Source: an uncultured Rikenellaceae bacterium
Lineage (GTDB): Bacteria > Bacteroidota > Bacteroidia > Bacteroidales > Rikenellaceae
Assembly: GCA_904501625.1 (NCBI GenBank)
Contig: CAJGBR010000007.1
Coordinates: forward strand, 1 to 43,611
DNA length: 43,611 nt
Reading direction: 5' to 3'
A program made the translations under genes and the position numbers. The notes beneath the pieces are model-generated. The model was not told where the DNA came from. It saw only the letters and a program-made list of their open reading frames with translations, and made no database searches. Numbering within the stretch: position 1 is the stretch's first letter; each line of letters opens with the position of its first letter. This document shows, one piece after another, positions 1-7,101 of this stretch.

Positions 1-495
1 AAAATCGATATCCAAACTCGATGCATATTCGATTTTTTCATTCGCTTTGATACCACAATCGAGTGCGATCATCAATGTGACACCATTTTCTTTAGCAAGT
101 TCGATGCTTCGACGTGAAATTCCATAACCTTCAGTATATCGGTCTGGAATATAGAACATCAAATCTCGACTGCCTCTTTTTTCCAAGAACGAGTAGACCA
201 ATGCGACTGCTGTAGTTCCATCTACGTCATAATCGCCATAGACCATAATTCGTTCTCCACGTGTCAGAGCCTGATCGATTCTTTCGACAGCACGATCCAT
301 ATCTTTCATTTCGAACGGATCGTTTAGGTGTTCAAGTTGCGGATCAAAAAATCTGCAAGCCTTTTCGTAAGTGTCAATGCCTCGCTGAACCAGCAGATTC
401 GCAAGCCTTGGTGCAATTCCCAACCGTGTAGCAAGTTCAGCTACGACGTCAGGATTGCCCGCTGGTTTTAGAATCCATTTTTTTTCTGCAGGCAT
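1..495 (-). CDS. recJ: Single-stranded-DNA-specific exonuclease RecJ (N-terminal part; C-terminus beyond window)
   Basis: RecJ degrades single-stranded DNA 5' to 3' in recombinational and mismatch repair in the cytoplasm. Only the first 165 codons lie in the window, and the frame stays open to base 1. The DHH-family motif GDYDVDGTTA is at residues 87-96, with the aspartates that bind the catalytic metal, and DCGIKA follows at 146-151. The N-terminus (MPAEKKWILKP) is typical of the family. The ATG at 493-495 lies 27 bases after the lipB stop, so this looks like the third gene of a lipA-lipB-recJ transcript. The DHHA1 and OB domains cannot be checked here. Confidence 0.93.
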   Translation of the reverse strand, partial: MPAEKKWILKPAGNPDVVAELATRLGIAPRLANLLVQRGIDTYEKACRFFDPQLEHLNDPFEMKDMDRAVERIDQALTRGERIMVYGDYDVDGTTAVALVYSFLEKRGSRDLMFYIPDRYTEGYGISRRSIELAKENGVTLMIALDCGIKANEKIEYASSLDIDF

Positions 496-522
496 AATAT
501 CTATTTTTATTATTATTTCAAA

Positions 523-1191
523 CTACTCGAAGTCGAAAACTCTTTTAAAGCAATCTACATAGTGAGATTTCAACTCCTCAAAATCGACTTGCCGACCGAG
601 TTCGGACTGTATTGAGGTGACTCCTTTATCTACGAATCCACACGGATTGATGTAACTGAAATATTTCATATCAGTATTCACATTCAGTCCGAATCCATGC
701 ATTGTCACCCAACGCGAAGCTCGTACTCCGATTGCTGCAATTTTTCTCGCAGTACTTTGGTGGGGATCTAACCAAACTCCTGTTGCTCCAGCCAGGCGAT
801 CAGCCTTTATGCCGTAAATATCAACAGTGTCAATAATTGTTTGTTCTAGACGATCGATATACTCCTTTAATCCCAACCCCAATGGTTCGAGGTCTAAAAT
901 GGGATACCCAACTAATTGTCCATAACCGTGATATGTTACATCACCACCGCGATCAATCTTAACAAAATGAGCCCCGACCCGCGAGAGAAATTCATCATTA
1001 ACCAACATATTGCTGGTTTTGCCGCTATTGCCCAATGTATATACGTGTGGGTGCTCGCACAGCAGCAAGTGTTGAATCGGTGTCGATTTGTTTGATTTGC
1101 GTATCAAAGCCTCATCGAAAAGTTGGTGTTGCAAATTCCACGCCTTTTCGTATTCTATAATACCTTCATTTGAGACAATGATTTGCCGCAT
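523..1191 (-). CDS. lipB: Octanoyl-[acyl-carrier-protein]:protein N-octanoyltransferase LipB
   Basis: LipB transfers octanoate from acyl carrier protein to the lipoyl domains of 2-oxoacid dehydrogenases and GcvH, the first step of de novo lipoylation. The 222-residue length is normal. The substrate-pocket motif RGGDVTYHGYGQLVGYPI is at residues 81-98. The catalytic pair is present: Lys150 in RKIAAIGV and Cys184 in NPCG. It starts 8 bases after the lipA stop, consistent with co-transcription and consecutive action of the two enzymes. Confidence 0.96.
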   Translation of the reverse strand: MRQIIVSNEGIIEYEKAWNLQHQLFDEALIRKSNKSTPIQHLLLCEHPHVYTLGNSGKTSNMLVNDEFLSRVGAHFVKIDRGGDVTYHGYGQLVGYPILDLEPLGLGLKEYIDRLEQTIIDTVDIYGIKADRLAGATGVWLDPHQSTARKIAAIGVRASRWVTMHGFGLNVNTDMKYFSYINPCGFVDKGVTSIQSELGRQVDFEELKSHYVDCFKRVFDFE

Positions 1192-1199
1192 AATCCCAT

Positions 1200-2078
1200 T
1201 TATTTTTTGTTTTTCAGACAGCCGGCTGCTCTATCGGCCATATACGACGAACGTACAAGAGGGGCACTTTCAACGAAGTCGAATCCCATCTCAAGGGCAC
1301 GTTGTTTGTATTGGTCGAATACATCTGGATGAACATAACGTTCAACGGGCCAATGTTTCATAGTTGGTCTCAGATATTGTCCGAGAGTTACGATCGAACA
1401 CTTTGCCTTTTTGAGGTCGCCGAGTGTTTCATAGATTTCCTCATCGGTTTCACCAAGTCCGACCATAATGGCACTTTTGGCCGCGAATCCTTTAGATGCA
1501 ACATACTCAAGTACTTGTAAACTGCGATCATACTGAGCACGGCTTCTTACTTGCGGTGTAAGACGTCTTACGGTTTCGATGTTATGACCGATGATGTCCG
1601 GTTTCGATTCGAGAACAATATCGATCAGATCGTGTTTGTTGTCAAAATCAGGAAGCAAGACTTCGATGGTCACATCGGGATTAGTTTTGCGGATAGCTTT
1701 GACGGTTTCAGCCCAAGCATTTGCTCCTCCGTCGGGCAGGTCGTCACGATCGACTGATGTGATGACACAATGACGCAACCCCATTACTTTAATGGAGTTA
1801 GCAACTTTCCGAGGTTCATTCGGATCTACGGGTAACGGCTTGCCTGTTGCCGTTGCACAAAACTTACACGAACGGGTACAAATATCCCCTAAAATCATAA
1901 ACGTTGCTGTGCGTCTGCTCCAGCATTCAGCTTGATTGGGGCATTTGCCGCTTGAACAGATGGTGTGAAGGTTATTCTCTTTAACCAATGCTGCTACTTC
2001 GGCATATTCGCTGTTTTCGTGTAGTTTGATTTTCAACCAACTTGGTTTTCGCGTTACCTTGCCATAATCATTAGACAT
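1200..2078 (-). CDS. lipA: Lipoyl synthase LipA
   Basis: LipA is a radical SAM enzyme that inserts two sulfurs into protein-bound octanoyl groups. Both iron-sulfur cluster motifs are visible. The auxiliary cluster cysteines are C41, C46 and C52 (CSSGKCPNQAEC), and the radical SAM cysteines are C67, C71 and C74 (CTRSCKFC). The C-terminal RSSYMAD supplies the serine ligand of the auxiliary cluster. The 292-residue length is normal. It is first in the lipA-lipB-recJ unit and has a good Bacteroidota promoter just upstream (-7 at 2113-2120). Its product would serve lipoate-dependent complexes that use the Lpd encoded at 8042-9439. Confidence 0.97.
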   Translation of the reverse strand: MSNDYGKVTRKPSWLKIKLHENSEYAEVAALVKENNLHTICSSGKCPNQAECWSRRTATFMILGDICTRSCKFCATATGKPLPVDPNEPRKVANSIKVMGLRHCVITSVDRDDLPDGGANAWAETVKAIRKTNPDVTIEVLLPDFDNKHDLIDIVLESKPDIIGHNIETVRRLTPQVRSRAQYDRSLQVLEYVASKGFAAKSAIMVGLGETDEEIYETLGDLKKAKCSIVTLGQYLRPTMKHWPVERYVHPDVFDQYKQRALEMGFDFVESAPLVRSSYMADRAAGCLKNKK

Positions 2079-2112
2079 TTATTTTTTGTTTTTATTACTT
2101 TCACAATTGATG

Positions 2113-2142
2113 CAAATGTACAAAAAAAAAATCAACCTACAA
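2113..2142 (-). promoter_or_regulatory. Bacteroidota-type promoter for lipA-lipB-recJ
   Basis: On the minus strand there is a -7 element TACATTTG (2113-2120) and a -33 TTG (2140-2142) separated by 19 bases. It ends 34 bases upstream of the lipA ATG. This fits the TTG-N19-21-TANNTTTG consensus of the Bacteroidota primary sigma factor. Confidence 0.6.
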
Positions 2143-2253
2143 TAAATTTTCTTCAAATTCGTACACCTCTCAGATAAAAAACAGTCGAACAGACTCTGTG
2201 GTATGTTCTGATGGCAATTTTTGAGAATGATTGTTTGTTTTTTTTGAAAATGA

Positions 2254-2283
2254 TTGTCAAGTCAATTTTAATGACTACCTTTG
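2254..2283 (+). promoter_or_regulatory. Bacteroidota-type promoter for the SPOR-like secreted protein
   Basis: TTG (2254-2256), a 19-base spacer and TACCTTTG (2276-2283) lie on the plus strand. The -7 ends 22 bases before the preferred ATG at 2306. An upstream in-frame ATG at 2231 would place the promoter inside the gene, which supports the later start. Confidence 0.6.
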
Positions 2284-2305
2284 TGGAGTTGATATCTTGA
2301 ATGTT

Positions 2306-2884
2306 ATGAGATTAAGATTTTTAATAGTATCTGTGTTATTTTTGATTTTGGGAGGAAATGTTTCTGCTCAGAACATTGATAGTCTCAAGAGTATTGTTGA
2401 ACCGTTGCCACTAATGACATACGATTCGTTGAAGGTGCAGATGGAGCAGGGGGGAGATACGATGGGAGTGGTCAAAATCTTTGAATCTGGAATGTTGAAT
2501 CGTAATCTCTCAGAACAGGTCGTGCGTGACGGAAAACAGATTATTACGGTTTCTCGAATCAGTATTTTCTTTGACAATAGTCAGAATGCACGTGCTGATG
2601 CGAACGAAACGTTATTGAAGTTCAATGAGTTGTTCCCGGATATTCTGGCTGATATGAGTCACGAGAATCCCTATTTTAAGGTGAGCGTCGGAATTTGTAT
2701 CTCGACGGACGAAGCATTGATATTGCTCAATAAATTGCGGGCAGAGTTTCCCAAGGCTTTTATTGTACGTGAGAGAATTTCGGTTGAGGAGTTAAAATAT
2801 CTTCTGAATCCTGAATTACGTCCTGAAAAGGAAGAGGCTGAACTGCAAGAGAGTGAAATTGATCAGGAAAATGAACCGCTATAA
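2306..2884 (+). CDS. Secreted protein with SPOR-like repeats
   Basis: The product has 192 residues from the ATG at 2306. That start is preferred over 2231 because it gives a clean signal peptide (MRLRFLIVSVLFLILGG, cleavage after VSA-Q) downstream of a promoter. After a linker come two segments that look like SPOR-type alpha/beta repeats: one around SRISIFFDNSQNARADA and one around YFKVSVGICISTDEALILL, ending FPKAFIVRERI. SPOR domains bind denuded glycan strands at division sites, so a periplasmic peptidoglycan-associated role is possible but inferred. The C-terminus is acidic (many Glu). It is a single-gene unit, divergent from lipA and closed by the hairpin at 2905-2933. Confidence 0.7.
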   Translation: MRLRFLIVSVLFLILGGNVSAQNIDSLKSIVEPLPLMTYDSLKVQMEQGGDTMGVVKIFESGMLNRNLSEQVVRDGKQIITVSRISIFFDNSQNARADANETLLKFNELFPDILADMSHENPYFKVSVGICISTDEALILLNKLRAEFPKAFIVRERISVEELKYLLNPELRPEKEEAELQESEIDQENEPL

Positions 2885-2904
2885 AATTTGAATAATGGAT
2901 AAAT

Positions 2905-2933
2905 AAAAGCCCGACTGATAGAGTCGGGCTTTT
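2905..2933. terminator. Bidirectional intrinsic terminator
   Basis: A 12-base-pair perfect stem (AAAAGCCCGACT / AGTCGGGCTTTT) with a 5-base loop is flanked by A and T runs. It lies between the convergent ends of the SPOR-like gene and the 2945-3454 gene and can serve both strands. Confidence 0.85.
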
Positions 2934-2944
2934 ATTTTCAGGGG

Positions 2945-3454
2945 TTAAAATTTCATTGTGATACCTCCCGAAATCAGACCTTTGTGTCCGTAACCACATT
3001 CTATAAATGCTCCAATCGGACCAAGTTTGATTCTCGCACATAGCGGACTGACTTGATATGCGAACTCCTTATCTTTGACATTTTTCAATGAGGAATCGTC
3101 ATATTTGTATTTGCTCCACATATATCCAGCATTGCCTGCGATATAGAAGTTAATGATTCCCAGGTTGATGAAGTTGATTTCAACGGCAGGCATAATCAGA
3201 TATTTTGTGCAATCGGTATTTATACCATCCTTATTTTTATCTTTCTTAGACATACCGAGGTCTATGCCGACACGCAGATTCAACAGACTGAATCGGTAAC
3301 CAAGCCCGTACATATTTTCGATGTTGTCAATACCCATCGTACTGTTAGTCAGGTTTGAAGACCAAAACCTAATCTGTCCGTTGCCAAGTTGTGCATATGA
3401 CGATGAACCAATAGCAAGTCCCAAGACAATCAGTGCAAGTTTTAATTTTTTCAT
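2945..3454 (-). CDS. Small outer-membrane beta-barrel-like protein, unknown function
   Basis: The product has 169 residues with a signal peptide (MKKLKLALIVLGLAIGSSSYAQ). The rest alternates hydrophobic and polar residues with many Gly and aromatic residues, such as MYGLGYRFSLLNLRVGIDLG and IGAFIECGYGHKG, and ends in Phe (GGITMKF*). These traits suggest a small beta-barrel of about eight strands. I recognise no family. It starts 21 bases after the thioesterase stop and is probably the last gene of the tsaC transcript, so it may share only expression and not pathway. The barrel assignment is inferred from pattern alone. Confidence 0.65.
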   Translation of the reverse strand: MKKLKLALIVLGLAIGSSSYAQLGNGQIRFWSSNLTNSTMGIDNIENMYGLGYRFSLLNLRVGIDLGMSKKDKNKDGINTDCTKYLIMPAVEINFINLGIINFYIAGNAGYMWSKYKYDDSSLKNVKDKEFAYQVSPLCARIKLGPIGAFIECGYGHKGLISGGITMKF

Positions 3455-3475
3455 AAAGGATATATTTTAAGTTTA

Positions 3476-3877
3476 TTAAATTGTCTCTTCGAATCGTTTT
3501 CTCCAGAAGTCGGGAATAGGTTTCGATTCGCCACTTTTCGGACTGAAACACACCATTGTGCAACAGCTTGTGGCATTGATTAATCCTGTGGATGCATCAC
3601 GAATTGTCTGCAAAATAGTCAAACTCGAATTGCCTATTTTTTCGATTCGGGTCGTAACTTCTGTGTCTTGTCCCATAAATACAGGACTCTCGTAGACATT
3701 GTGTACAGCCTTTATAATCAGTGATGTGTCCGATAGGTGATCTTCAATTCCACCGACAACTTGTCTGAATAATTCGCTTTTGCCCAGATCAAAGTAATGT
3801 TGCAGATTTACGTTATTTACGTGACCGAGCATATCGGTATCGGCAAATCGTTTCTGAATTTTTAATACAAATTCCAT
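3476..3877 (-). CDS. Acyl-CoA thioesterase, 4-hydroxybenzoyl-CoA thioesterase (hotdog) family
   Basis: A 133-residue single hotdog domain. The N-terminus carries the family signature KRFADTDMLGHVNNVNLQHY: Asp15 is the expected catalytic acid and HVNN starts the long helix. YbgC/FadM-type enzymes hydrolyse short or medium acyl-CoAs in the cytoplasm; the exact substrate cannot be told from sequence. It lies 5 bases after tsaC, so the two are probably translated from one message. No membrane segment or signal peptide is present. Confidence 0.88.
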   Translation of the reverse strand: MEFVLKIQKRFADTDMLGHVNNVNLQHYFDLGKSELFRQVVGGIEDHLSDTSLIIKAVHNVYESPVFMGQDTEVTTRIEKIGNSSLTILQTIRDASTGLINATSCCTMVCFSPKSGESKPIPDFWRKRFEETI

Positions 3878-3882
3878 AGGGG

Positions 3883-4446
3883 TTATGATCTGATTACTTT
3901 GATTTCGTTGTCGTTGCTGACTTTGATGATTGACGAAGGTTTTCGGGTTGGGTTTCCTTCGAATCGTGTAGAGATAATCATATCTACTCCGTTTCTGATT
4001 TCGGCTGATATAGCCTCAAAACTTTTGGGTGTAGCCTCACCCGAGATGTTGGCAGATGTCGAGACCATCGGTTTGTGTAATGCACGTATCAGTCGTTGGC
4101 AGAATTCGTGTTTTACGGCGCGTATCCCGATTGTTCCATCTTCAGGCAATAGATTGACGGCTACTCCGCAACCGTTGTCAAGAATCAGAGTGAGGGGTTT
4201 GTCTGCAACCTCAAGCAGTTGTTCGGCTGCGTACGGCATACGGCTGACATAATTTGTTACGTTTTGAGGTGAGTCGGTCAGCACCAGCATTGAGTTTTTA
4301 TCTTTGCTTTGTTTGAGTGCGTAAATTTTCTCTATGGCACTGTAATTTGTAGCATCACAACCGATTCCCCAAACGGTGTCGGTCGGGTAGAGGATAATCC
4401 CTCCGCGACGCAATATCTCTATAGCCTTTTTGATTTCTTCTTCCAT
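3883..4446 (-). CDS. tsaC: Threonylcarbamoyl-AMP synthase (Sua5/YrdC/TsaC family)
   Basis: It makes threonylcarbamoyl-AMP from threonine, bicarbonate and ATP, the first step of t6A formation at position 37 of ANN-decoding tRNAs. The 187-residue single YrdC domain is the normal short form without the C-terminal Sua5 extension. Signatures are GGIILYPTDTVWGIGCDA near residue 15, the lysine-rich YALKQSKDKNSM loop and STSANISGEATP near the C-terminus. It is first in a three-gene unit with the thioesterase and small outer-membrane-type protein, and has a matching promoter upstream. YciO is a close relative but the motifs favour TsaC. Confidence 0.9.
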   Translation of the reverse strand: MEEEIKKAIEILRRGGIILYPTDTVWGIGCDATNYSAIEKIYALKQSKDKNSMLVLTDSPQNVTNYVSRMPYAAEQLLEVADKPLTLILDNGCGVAVNLLPEDGTIGIRAVKHEFCQRLIRALHKPMVSTSANISGEATPKSFEAISAEIRNGVDMIISTRFEGNPTRKPSSIIKVSNDNEIKVIRS

Positions 4447-4463
4447 AATAACAGATTTATTTG

Positions 4464-4493
4464 CAAAGATAAGTCAAATTTGCGAAAATGCAA
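4464..4493 (-). promoter_or_regulatory. Bacteroidota-type promoter for the tsaC unit
   Basis: On the minus strand there is a -7 TATCTTTG (4464-4471) and a -33 TTG (4491-4493) with a 19-base spacer, 17 bases from the tsaC ATG at 4446. Confidence 0.62.
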
Positions 4494-4499
4494 TCACAT

Positions 4500-4529
4500 A
4501 AAAAAATAGCCCGCCTGGAGTAGCGGGCC
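4500..4529 (-). terminator. Intrinsic terminator of hsp20
   Basis: A GC-rich stem GCCCGC / GCGGGC (4509-4514 with 4523-4528) is followed on the minus strand by a run of seven T. It lies 30 bases past the hsp20 stop. Confidence 0.78.
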
Positions 4530-4558
4530 TGAATGGGGGATTTTTTTCTGTTTAAAAA

Positions 4559-4990
4559 CTATTTGACTTCGATCTCTTTTGTTTTGCTTTCTACGGGTTG
4601 TTCAAGTTTTGGAATGCAGATTACGAGGACTCCGTTTTCTTGTTTAGCCGAGATAGCATTTTTGTCTACATTTTCCGGTAGAATCATTGTTTGTTGAAAC
4701 TGTGCGTATGAGAATTCGCGTCGGAGATATTTTTCGTGTTTATCTTCGTTTTCTTCTTTTGATTGGTTTTTGACTTCGGTGCTTACAATCAGTTGGTGGT
4801 CATCGTTGACCGTGATTTTAAAATCATCTTTAGCAATTCCCGGAGCTGCGATTTCGACTTTATAGCCCTTTTGTGATTCGATGATGTTCACAGCGGGTGC
4901 TGTGGCATTGACTTTTGCAATCCATTCATTGCCCAGAAAATCGTTCAGTATTCCGGGCAACCACGATGTGGTCTTTTTAACAGTCATCAT
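4559..4990 (-). CDS. Small heat-shock protein, Hsp20/alpha-crystallin family
   Basis: A 143-residue ATP-independent holdase chaperone. The alpha-crystallin domain spans about residues 35-125. It begins around IIESQKGYKVEIAAPGIAKD and includes the conserved ENGVLVICIPKLE near the end, with a short C-terminal tail. It is probably monocistronic, with a terminator at 4500-4529 and xerD ending 62 bases upstream. A perfect 12-base palindrome (5013-5024) sits 23 bases before the start and could be an operator. Two adjacent ATGs (4990 and 4987) are possible starts. Confidence 0.93.
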   Translation of the reverse strand: MMTVKKTTSWLPGILNDFLGNEWIAKVNATAPAVNIIESQKGYKVEIAAPGIAKDDFKITVNDDHQLIVSTEVKNQSKEENEDKHEKYLRREFSYAQFQQTMILPENVDKNAISAKQENGVLVICIPKLEQPVESKTKEIEVK

Positions 4991-5012
4991 ATTTTCCTAA
5001 ATTTTTAATTGT

Positions 5013-5024
5013 GGCAACGTTGCC
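5013..5024. promoter_or_regulatory. Perfect 12-bp palindrome upstream of hsp20, possible operator
   Basis: GGCAACGTTGCC is a perfect inverted repeat with a central CG, located 23 bases upstream of the hsp20 ATG. Half-sites around a central CG resemble LacI-family operators, but no such regulator is in the window. The hairpin is too short and lacks a T run to be a good terminator for xerD. Confidence 0.35.
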
Positions 5025-5052
5025 GAGAATTCAGGGTGCAAATTGTATGCCG

Positions 5053-5970
5053 TTAGCGTCCCATTGGGTGGAATTTAGAGATGGTTTCGTGTAGTGATTG
5101 TTTGTCCAGATGTGTGTAGATTTCGGTAGTCGAAATGTCTTCGTGACCGAGTAGTTCCTGTATAACACGAATGTCGGCTCCGTTCTGGAGCAGGTGTGTG
5201 GCAAAAGAGTGTCGTAGTGTATGCGGACTGATTTTTTTTGCGATACCTGCTATCTCTGCATATTTTCGAATTATTGTGAATATCATCATTCGTGTTAGTG
5301 GTTTGCCGAGTCGGTTGAGAAAAATAACCGATGTATTAGTCGGATTGGGCATAGAGTTTCGCTGTTCGAGATAGATGTTTACCATCTTCATAGTAGTCGA
5401 ATTTACGGGAACAAGTCGCATTTTATCTCCCTTACCGATTACTCTGATAAATCCGTCATTGAAAAATAGGTCTGATGTTTTCAGCGAGATGGCCTCGCTG
5501 ACACGTAGTCCGCAGCCGTACATCAGTTCGATAATGGCACGATTGCGATGCCCCAACGGATCTGATAGGTCAATCGCATCTAATAGTGCGAAAATTTCAT
5601 CTACGGTTAGTACTTGTGGCAGATTGCGCTCCTGCTTTGGAGAATTGATTTGTTCGGTGGGCATCGAAGCGATAAGATTCTTGTTCAGCAAAAAGTTGAA
5701 GAATGCTCTCAGTCCACTGATTCTTCTTGCTTGAGAATTTGCCTTGAGTCCATCGTCGTAGACCGAACACAAAAACTGTTCGATGTGAAATCCTGTGATG
5801 AGATCAGGTGTTGATTCGGCCGGAAAATTAGAGGATACAAACTCGCGAAAAGAGTTAATGTCGTGCAGATATGATTGTACTGTGTTGTCCGAGAGATTTC
5901 TCTCAAGGGCCATATATTTAGTGAATCTTTTTAACGAGTCGTCCCAATTCAGAGCCATTGTTCTCAGCAT
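5053..5970 (-). CDS. xerD: Site-specific tyrosine recombinase XerD-like
   Basis: Xer recombinases resolve chromosome dimers at dif. The product has 305 residues, normal for XerC/XerD. It has an N-terminal SAM-like core-binding domain (about residues 10-95) and a catalytic domain with the full set of active residues: R156 in GCGLRVSEA, K180, H250 and R253 in PHTLRHSFATHLL, H276 in LGHEDIS, and nucleophile Y285 in EIYTH. No integrase-type extensions, att sites or phage genes are nearby, so this is a housekeeping recombinase. The start could be 5970 or the in-frame ATG at 5958. Confidence 0.92.
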   Translation of the reverse strand: MLRTMALNWDDSLKRFTKYMALERNLSDNTVQSYLHDINSFREFVSSNFPAESTPDLITGFHIEQFLCSVYDDGLKANSQARRISGLRAFFNFLLNKNLIASMPTEQINSPKQERNLPQVLTVDEIFALLDAIDLSDPLGHRNRAIIELMYGCGLRVSEAISLKTSDLFFNDGFIRVIGKGDKMRLVPVNSTTMKMVNIYLEQRNSMPNPTNTSVIFLNRLGKPLTRMMIFTIIRKYAEIAGIAKKISPHTLRHSFATHLLQNGADIRVIQELLGHEDISTTEIYTHLDKQSLHETISKFHPMGR

Positions 5971-5987
5971 TGTTTTTGATGTTAATG

Positions 5988-5995
5988 CAAAGGTA
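5988..5995 (-). promoter_or_regulatory. Probable -7 element for xerD
   Basis: TACCTTTG on the minus strand, 17 bases upstream of the ATG at 5970. I see no good -33 TTG at the expected distance. Confidence 0.45.
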
Positions 5996-6012
5996 GAAAA
6001 AATCGTATAAAA

Positions 6013-6043
6013 TTGTATTTCACAATTAAAAAGATTATTTTTG
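6013..6043 (+). promoter_or_regulatory. Bacteroidota-type promoter for the LysM/M23 lipoprotein gene
   Basis: TTG (6013-6015), a 20-base spacer and TATTTTTG (6036-6043), ending 33 bases before the ATG at 6077. Confidence 0.5.
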
Positions 6044-6076
6044 TCGGCTATTGTTAATTAGTTTATATTTCGGTAA

Positions 6077-7084
6077 ATGAGCAGATTGTACCTGATATTG
6101 TTATTGTGTGTTGTGGTATGCGGGTGTTCGTCGGCAAAACGATACACTTCGATTGAGAAGAAATCGCAGCATCAGGGGGATACAATACATCGTGAAATGT
6201 CGTTCGTAACACCTTCGGACAACGAGATGCCCCAGTTGTCAAAATCTAGTGAACAGCCGAAAACTCAAGGGTCGATTTCCAATTGCATCAAGCCTGAGAT
6301 TGCCTCACGTCCGTCTCTGTTTTTTGTTGCAGACGAACAGACCGAAGTGCGTTATACAAGAGGCTTTTTTGAACTGAACCAAGATGTTCGAGAGATAAAT
6401 CTCAGTACGTTGAAATCTGATTTTTGCTTTCCACTAACACGATATGTTGTCTATTCGAAATATGGTTGGCGAAATGGACGAATGCATACGGGTGTCGATT
6501 TGTCAACTTCGGCAGGAGACTCAATACGTTGCCTCTGGCCGGGGGTAGTCCGCGTAGCCAAAAACTACGGAAATTACGGGAAAATTGTGGTGGTACATCA
6601 CTATAATGGACTTGAGACACTTTATGCACATATGTCAAAAATTGAAGTGCAATGCAATCAGATAGTTGAGCAAGGTGAATTATTAGGATTTGTCGGACGT
6701 ACGGGACGTGCTACGGGGAATCATCTGCACCTGGAAATTCGTGCTGCAGGAGAACATTTTGATCCGCTGAAAATTATTGATACTGAGCGACGTAGTGTGA
6801 AAGATGATGTGATGATTGTCAATAAACGACCAGGTCAGTCTGTTGTGAATTTTTTGTCTGAGACTCCGACACTGCCAGAGGTGATAGAGTCCGATCCGAT
6901 ATCGAGTGATTATGCCCGAAAACAGGCTGCAAAATCTTCAGTGGTATACCATAGGGTTGTCAAGGGCGATACGTTATGGGGAATCGCCAAACGCTATAAA
7001 ACAACGGTGGCTAAGATATGTTCACTCAACGGGATAAACTCCAAGTCAATTCTTGGTTTAGGTCGTAGATTGAGAGTTAAGTAA
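6077..7084 (+). CDS. Peptidoglycan DD-metalloendopeptidase lipoprotein, M23 (LytM) plus LysM
   Basis: A 335-residue envelope protein. The N-terminus is a lipoprotein-type signal with likely lipidation at C17 (VVVCGCSS; Cys at -2 is slightly unusual). An M23 domain at about residues 122-232 has all zinc and catalytic residues: H137 and D141 in MHTGVDLS, H185 in YAHMS, and H216 and H218 in GNHLHLE. A C-terminal LysM domain (about 291-335, VVKGDTLWGIAKRYKTT) binds glycan. This order differs from E. coli NlpD, where LysM precedes LytM and LytM is degenerate. Intact residues predict a real endopeptidase that cuts peptide crosslinks. The next gene starts 17 bases later. Confidence 0.93.
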   Translation: MSRLYLILLLCVVVCGCSSAKRYTSIEKKSQHQGDTIHREMSFVTPSDNEMPQLSKSSEQPKTQGSISNCIKPEIASRPSLFFVADEQTEVRYTRGFFELNQDVREINLSTLKSDFCFPLTRYVVYSKYGWRNGRMHTGVDLSTSAGDSIRCLWPGVVRVAKNYGNYGKIVVVHHYNGLETLYAHMSKIEVQCNQIVEQGELLGFVGRTGRATGNHLHLEIRAAGEHFDPLKIIDTERRSVKDDVMIVNKRPGQSVVNFLSETPTLPEVIESDPISSDYARKQAAKSSVVYHRVVKGDTLWGIAKRYKTTVAKICSLNGINSKSILGLGRRLRVK

Positions 7085-7101
7085 CAATAAAACATTTGAA
7101 A

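Noticed and set aside
5053..5970. Tyrosine recombinase as a sign of a mobile element or invertible locus
   Set aside because: Length and motifs match housekeeping XerD, neighbours are core genes, and I see no att duplications, tRNA or inverted repeats nearby.
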